The notes beneath the pieces are model-generated. The model did no database searches. It worked only from the letters and a program-made list of their open reading frames with translations, and was not told the origin of the DNA. Positions 7,103 to 9,033 of a stretch of DNA of 9,033 bases are shown one piece after another (the first letter of the stretch is position 1; each line of letters starts with the position of its first letter). The position numbers were made by a program, and so were the translations under genes. The stretch covers positions 1 through 9,033 of the forward strand of contig JAEEUO010000026.1 of the NCBI GenBank assembly GCA_016286935.1, given 5' to 3'. This stretch comes from Bacillota bacterium. GTDB taxonomy: Bacteria > Bacillota > Clostridia > Peptostreptococcales > Anaerovoracaceae.

Positions 7103-7288
7103 ATGAACAATTCTGAACTGAGAGCTCTGAAGGAGCAGACCGGCATCAGCCTCGAAAAGATCTGGTACAAGTCCGGCGTCCGCCTTCCCTATCTCGAAGC
7201 GTTCTTCTCGGGCAAATCCGAGGAACTCGACTACAAGGACCGCCAGAAGATCGAAGCGGTTCTGGAAGCGGAAAAAAAGAGAAAATAA
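7103..7288 (+). CDS. Small helix-turn-helix-like protein (61 aa)
   Basis: This short protein begins at an ATG 5 nt after a perfect AGGAGG (7092-7097), the best ribosome-binding site in the unit. Its sequence fits a compact Cro/C1-like helical fold. Helix 1 is around LRALKEQTG (6-14), helix 2 around SLEKIWYKSG (16-25) and a possible recognition helix around LPYLEAFFSGK (28-38). A last helix runs through YKDRQKIEAVLEAEKK (44-59). It lacks the usual dimerisation or ligand-binding extension and ends in a basic lysine-rich tail. It lies 15 nt after hypA in the same transcription unit, just before the terminator. A role in regulating the unit is plausible but unproven. It could equally be a small protein-binding subunit with a helical-bundle fold. 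Expression is well supported by the ribosome-binding site and position; the DNA-binding call is tentative. Confidence 0.75.
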   Translation: MNNSELRALKEQTGISLEKIWYKSGVRLPYLEAFFSGKSEELDYKDRQKIEAVLEAEKKRK

Positions 7289-7299
7289 CCGATCAGCGG

Positions 7300-7331
7300 A
7301 ACGCCCCGGGCCGTACGGCACGGGGCGTTTT
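7300..7331 (+). terminator. Rho-independent terminator closing the oxidoreductase unit
   Basis: A 9-bp perfect stem AACGCCCCG (7300-7308) / CGGGGCGTT (7321-7329) is topped by the further self-complementary stretch GCCGTACGGC (7310-7319). The T run is short (TTTT, 7328-7331, partly in the stem), so some read-through into the amidohydrolase gene is likely. No separate promoter is evident for that gene. Confidence 0.75.
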
Positions 7332-7345
7332 GTAAGGGGGCTGCC

Positions 7346-8992
7346 ATGATGAATCCGAACAATGAAATCCTGTTCCGGAACGGAACCGTACTGACGGTCG
7401 ACGCGAACGATTCGGTCGCGGAGGCTGTGCTCGTCCGCGGAAACCGCGTCGCCGCGGTCGGAACGAACGAAGCCGTCACCGCCGAAGCGTCCGCACGCGC
7501 GGCGGTCGTCGATCTCAACGGCCGCACGCTGATGCCCGGCATCAACGACTGCCACTTCCATCCGATCCTGAACGGCATGCTCGGGACCGAACTCGACAGC
7601 GCGATGCTCGACACGACGAAGAAGAACTGCCCGACGCTCCGCTCGATGCTCGATCTGATCCGCCGCGCGGCGAAGGAGAAGGAGGAGGGACGCTGGATCT
7701 CGATGATGGGATACGAGCCGCTCCTCTTCGAGGACGAACAGCGCCACCCGACGATCGGGGAACTCGACGAGGCTGGCGCGGGCCATCCCGTCCACTGCAT
7801 GCACCTCGGCGGCCACATCTGCATGTACAACCACAAGGCGCTCGAATATCTCGGCGTCCGGACCGCGGAGGACGCGAAGAAGTATCCGGAAGGCGAGGTC
7901 GTCGTCGAAGACGGGGAACTCACGGGACTCGTCCGCGGCCATACCCACTTCTGGCTCTGGGGCCAGGTCGACTACACCGAGGAACAGCAGCGCAGGGCCG
8001 CGCTCAAATCCCAGAGGATCTGCCTCGAGAACGGGATCACCTCCGTCGGCGATATGGGCGAATGCGACCGGCCGAGCTACCACATCATGCAGAAACTCGT
8101 CCGCAGCGGCGAATTCAAAGTCCGCTCGTATATGGCGCTCCATTCGATCTTCGGGAAGCCGTACTCGCTCGAGGACAACGACCACTGGATGAAGCTCGGC
8201 CTGATGACCGGACTCGGCGACGAACACTTCCGCATCGGACCGTGCAAATTCATGATCGACGGGGGCGCCGGCGCGCCGTCGTGCGCTGTTCGCGCTCCCT
8301 ACAGCCACGATGCCGGTCTCCATTATGAGATCGGCTGGGGCCGTCAGGAGACGATCGACTACATTATGCGGATCCAGGACGCGGAATGCCAGGCGACTGC
8401 CCACGCGATCGGCGATCTCGCCGTCGAATACATGGTCCAGGGCTATGAGGCCTGCTACGCGAAGGATCCCGAAAAGACGAAGCGCCTCCGCCACCGCATC
8501 GAACACTGCACGCTCGCGGATCCGGACCTGATCGCCCGCATCGCGCGCGTCGGCGTGATCCCGACGCTGAATCCCGGCATGATCACCCAGCAGGGAAAGA
8601 ACTACCGGCGCTTCTTCGGCGAACGGACGGAATACATGATGGCGGTCCGGTCGATGCTCGACGCGGGGATCCCCGCCGCGCTCGCGTCCGACGCGCCGTC
8701 CGGTCCGGTCGGGATCGGCGTTCTTGACGGCGCCGTGAACCGTTACGACCGCAACAACGATTATTTCTTCAGCCAAAGTCAGCGGATCTCCGTGAAGGAG
8801 GCCGTCCGCTGCATGACGTACAACGGCGCCTACGCCTCGTATGAAGAGGCGATCAAGGGAAGCCTCGAGCCCGGCAAGCTCGCCGACCTCTGCGTGCTCT
8901 CGGAGGACATTCTCAAGACCGCTCCGCTCGATCTCAACCGCGTTAAGGTCGATATGACGGTGATCGACGGAGAGATCGTTTACTGCCGCTGA
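7346..8992 (+). CDS. Amidohydrolase family 3 (YtcJ-like) metal-dependent hydrolase
   Basis: This 548-residue protein has the Amidohydro_3 architecture: a short beta-rich N-terminal segment (LFRNGTVLTVD at 9-19), a TIM-barrel hydrolase domain, and a beta C-terminal segment closing with GSLEPGKLADLCVL. Visible metal-site motifs are LMPGINDCHFHP (H70, H72), GGHICMYN (H157), KFMIDGG (K301), AHAIGD (H353), RIEHC (H387) and ASDAP (D449). Proteins of this class hydrolyse amide or related bonds of small molecules, but the substrate of YtcJ-like members is generally undefined. It has no signal peptide and is probably cytosolic. An AAGGGGG site (7334-7340) precedes two consecutive ATG codons, at 7346 and 7349. 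The second gives a more usual 8-nt spacing, so the first Met may not be used. The gene follows the terminator at 7300-7331 with no evident promoter of its own, so it may rely on read-through. Family assignment is confident, specificity is not. Confidence 0.9.
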   Translation: MMNPNNEILFRNGTVLTVDANDSVAEAVLVRGNRVAAVGTNEAVTAEASARAAVVDLNGRTLMPGINDCHFHPILNGMLGTELDSAMLDTTKKNCPTLRSMLDLIRRAAKEKEEGRWISMMGYEPLLFEDEQRHPTIGELDEAGAGHPVHCMHLGGHICMYNHKALEYLGVRTAEDAKKYPEGEVVVEDGELTGLVRGHTHFWLWGQVDYTEEQQRRAALKSQRICLENGITSVGDMGECDRPSYHIMQKLVRSGEFKVRSYMALHSIFGKPYSLEDNDHWMKLGLMTGLGDEHFRIGPCKFMIDGGAGAPSCAVRAPYSHDAGLHYEIGWGRQETIDYIMRIQDAECQATAHAIGDLAVEYMVQGYEACYAKDPEKTKRLRHRIEHCTLADPDLIARIARVGVIPTLNPGMITQQGKNYRRFFGERTEYMMAVRSMLDAGIPAALASDAPSGPVGIGVLDGAVNRYDRNNDYFFSQSQRISVKEAVRCMTYNGAYASYEEAIKGSLEPGKLADLCVLSEDILKTAPLDLNRVKVDMTVIDGEIVYCR

Positions 8993-9004
8993 CGCGGCGC
9001 CGCG
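8993..9004. repeat. 12-bp GC palindrome directly after the amidohydrolase stop
   Basis: CGCGGCGCCGCG is a perfect palindrome that begins at the base after the stop codon and runs on into a CG-alternating stretch. It could fold into a short hairpin but lacks a following T tract, so it is not called a terminator. Confidence 0.45.
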
Positions 9005-9016
9005 CGCGCGGAATCG

Positions 9017-9022
9017 TATAAT
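9017..9022 (+). promoter_or_regulatory. -10-like TATAAT at the window edge
   Basis: A perfect TATAAT in the first AT-rich stretch after the amidohydrolase gene suggests a promoter for a gene beyond the window. No -35 box is visible 16-18 bp upstream, where the sequence is the GC palindrome. A regulated or activator-dependent promoter, or chance, are both possible. Confidence 0.4.
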
Positions 9023-9033
9023 AATTGTATGTG

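Noticed and set aside
6692..8776. - strand open frame of 694 codons across hypA, the HTH gene and the amidohydrolase
   Set aside because: It is in-register antisense to three separate + strand genes, and a real gene would not span their boundaries so neatly. Composition is the same artefactual type, and the nominal start is a TTG with no supported ribosome-binding site.

Overview
The window reads like a G+C-rich (about 60% by eye) chromosomal segment from an anaerobic, probably uncultured Bacillota (Clostridia-type) bacterium. The grounds are purine-rich Shine-Dalgarno sites (AGGAGG, AAAGGAG), canonical sigma-A-type promoters in short AT-richer gaps, a lipoprotein with a DUF4163/DUF3298-like core, a cytosolic YunD-like nucleotidase, and a large oxygen-sensitive-looking Fe-S/FAD enzyme. 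The taxonomic placement is inference. All recognised genes lie on the + strand, and no gene is supported on the - strand. No tRNA, rRNA, CRISPR array, insertion sequence or phage gene was seen.

Layout. (1) Positions 3-359 hold the 3' end of an unrecognised gene. It is followed after 40 nt, with no terminator, by a 5'-nucleotidase/metallophosphoesterase without a signal peptide (400-1863). (2) A terminator hairpin (1871-1897) is interleaved with a promoter that drives a 591-residue mosaic lipoprotein (1952-3727). (3) A 168-nt intergenic region carries an imperfect inverted repeat that contains the -35 box of a strong promoter. This promoter opens a three-gene transcription unit: a 929-residue multi-cluster Fe-S/FAD NAD(P)H oxidoreductase (3896-6685), a HypA-like nickel metallochaperone (6704-7087) and a 61-residue helix-turn-helix-like protein (7103-7288). 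The unit closes with a hairpin terminator at 7300-7331. (4) An amidohydrolase-3 (YtcJ-like) enzyme follows (7346-8992), and the window ends in a GC palindrome and a -10-like TATAAT.

The most interesting part is the oxidoreductase-HypA-HTH unit. A nickel-delivery protein is tied to a flavoprotein with several Fe-S sites, yet no NiFe hydrogenase, HypB or other nickel enzyme is in view. The oxidoreductase has an N-terminal Cys-rich module ahead of a GltD/NfnB-type core and a second ferredoxin motif at its C-terminus. That layout suggests a multi-centre electron conduit, perhaps serving or reactivating an unlinked metalloenzyme. That function is inference.

A second global signal is codon use. 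None of the roughly 2,860 codons in the seven coding regions is TTA, CTA or TCA. This leaves the in-register antisense frame open and explains the very long but spurious - strand reading frames.
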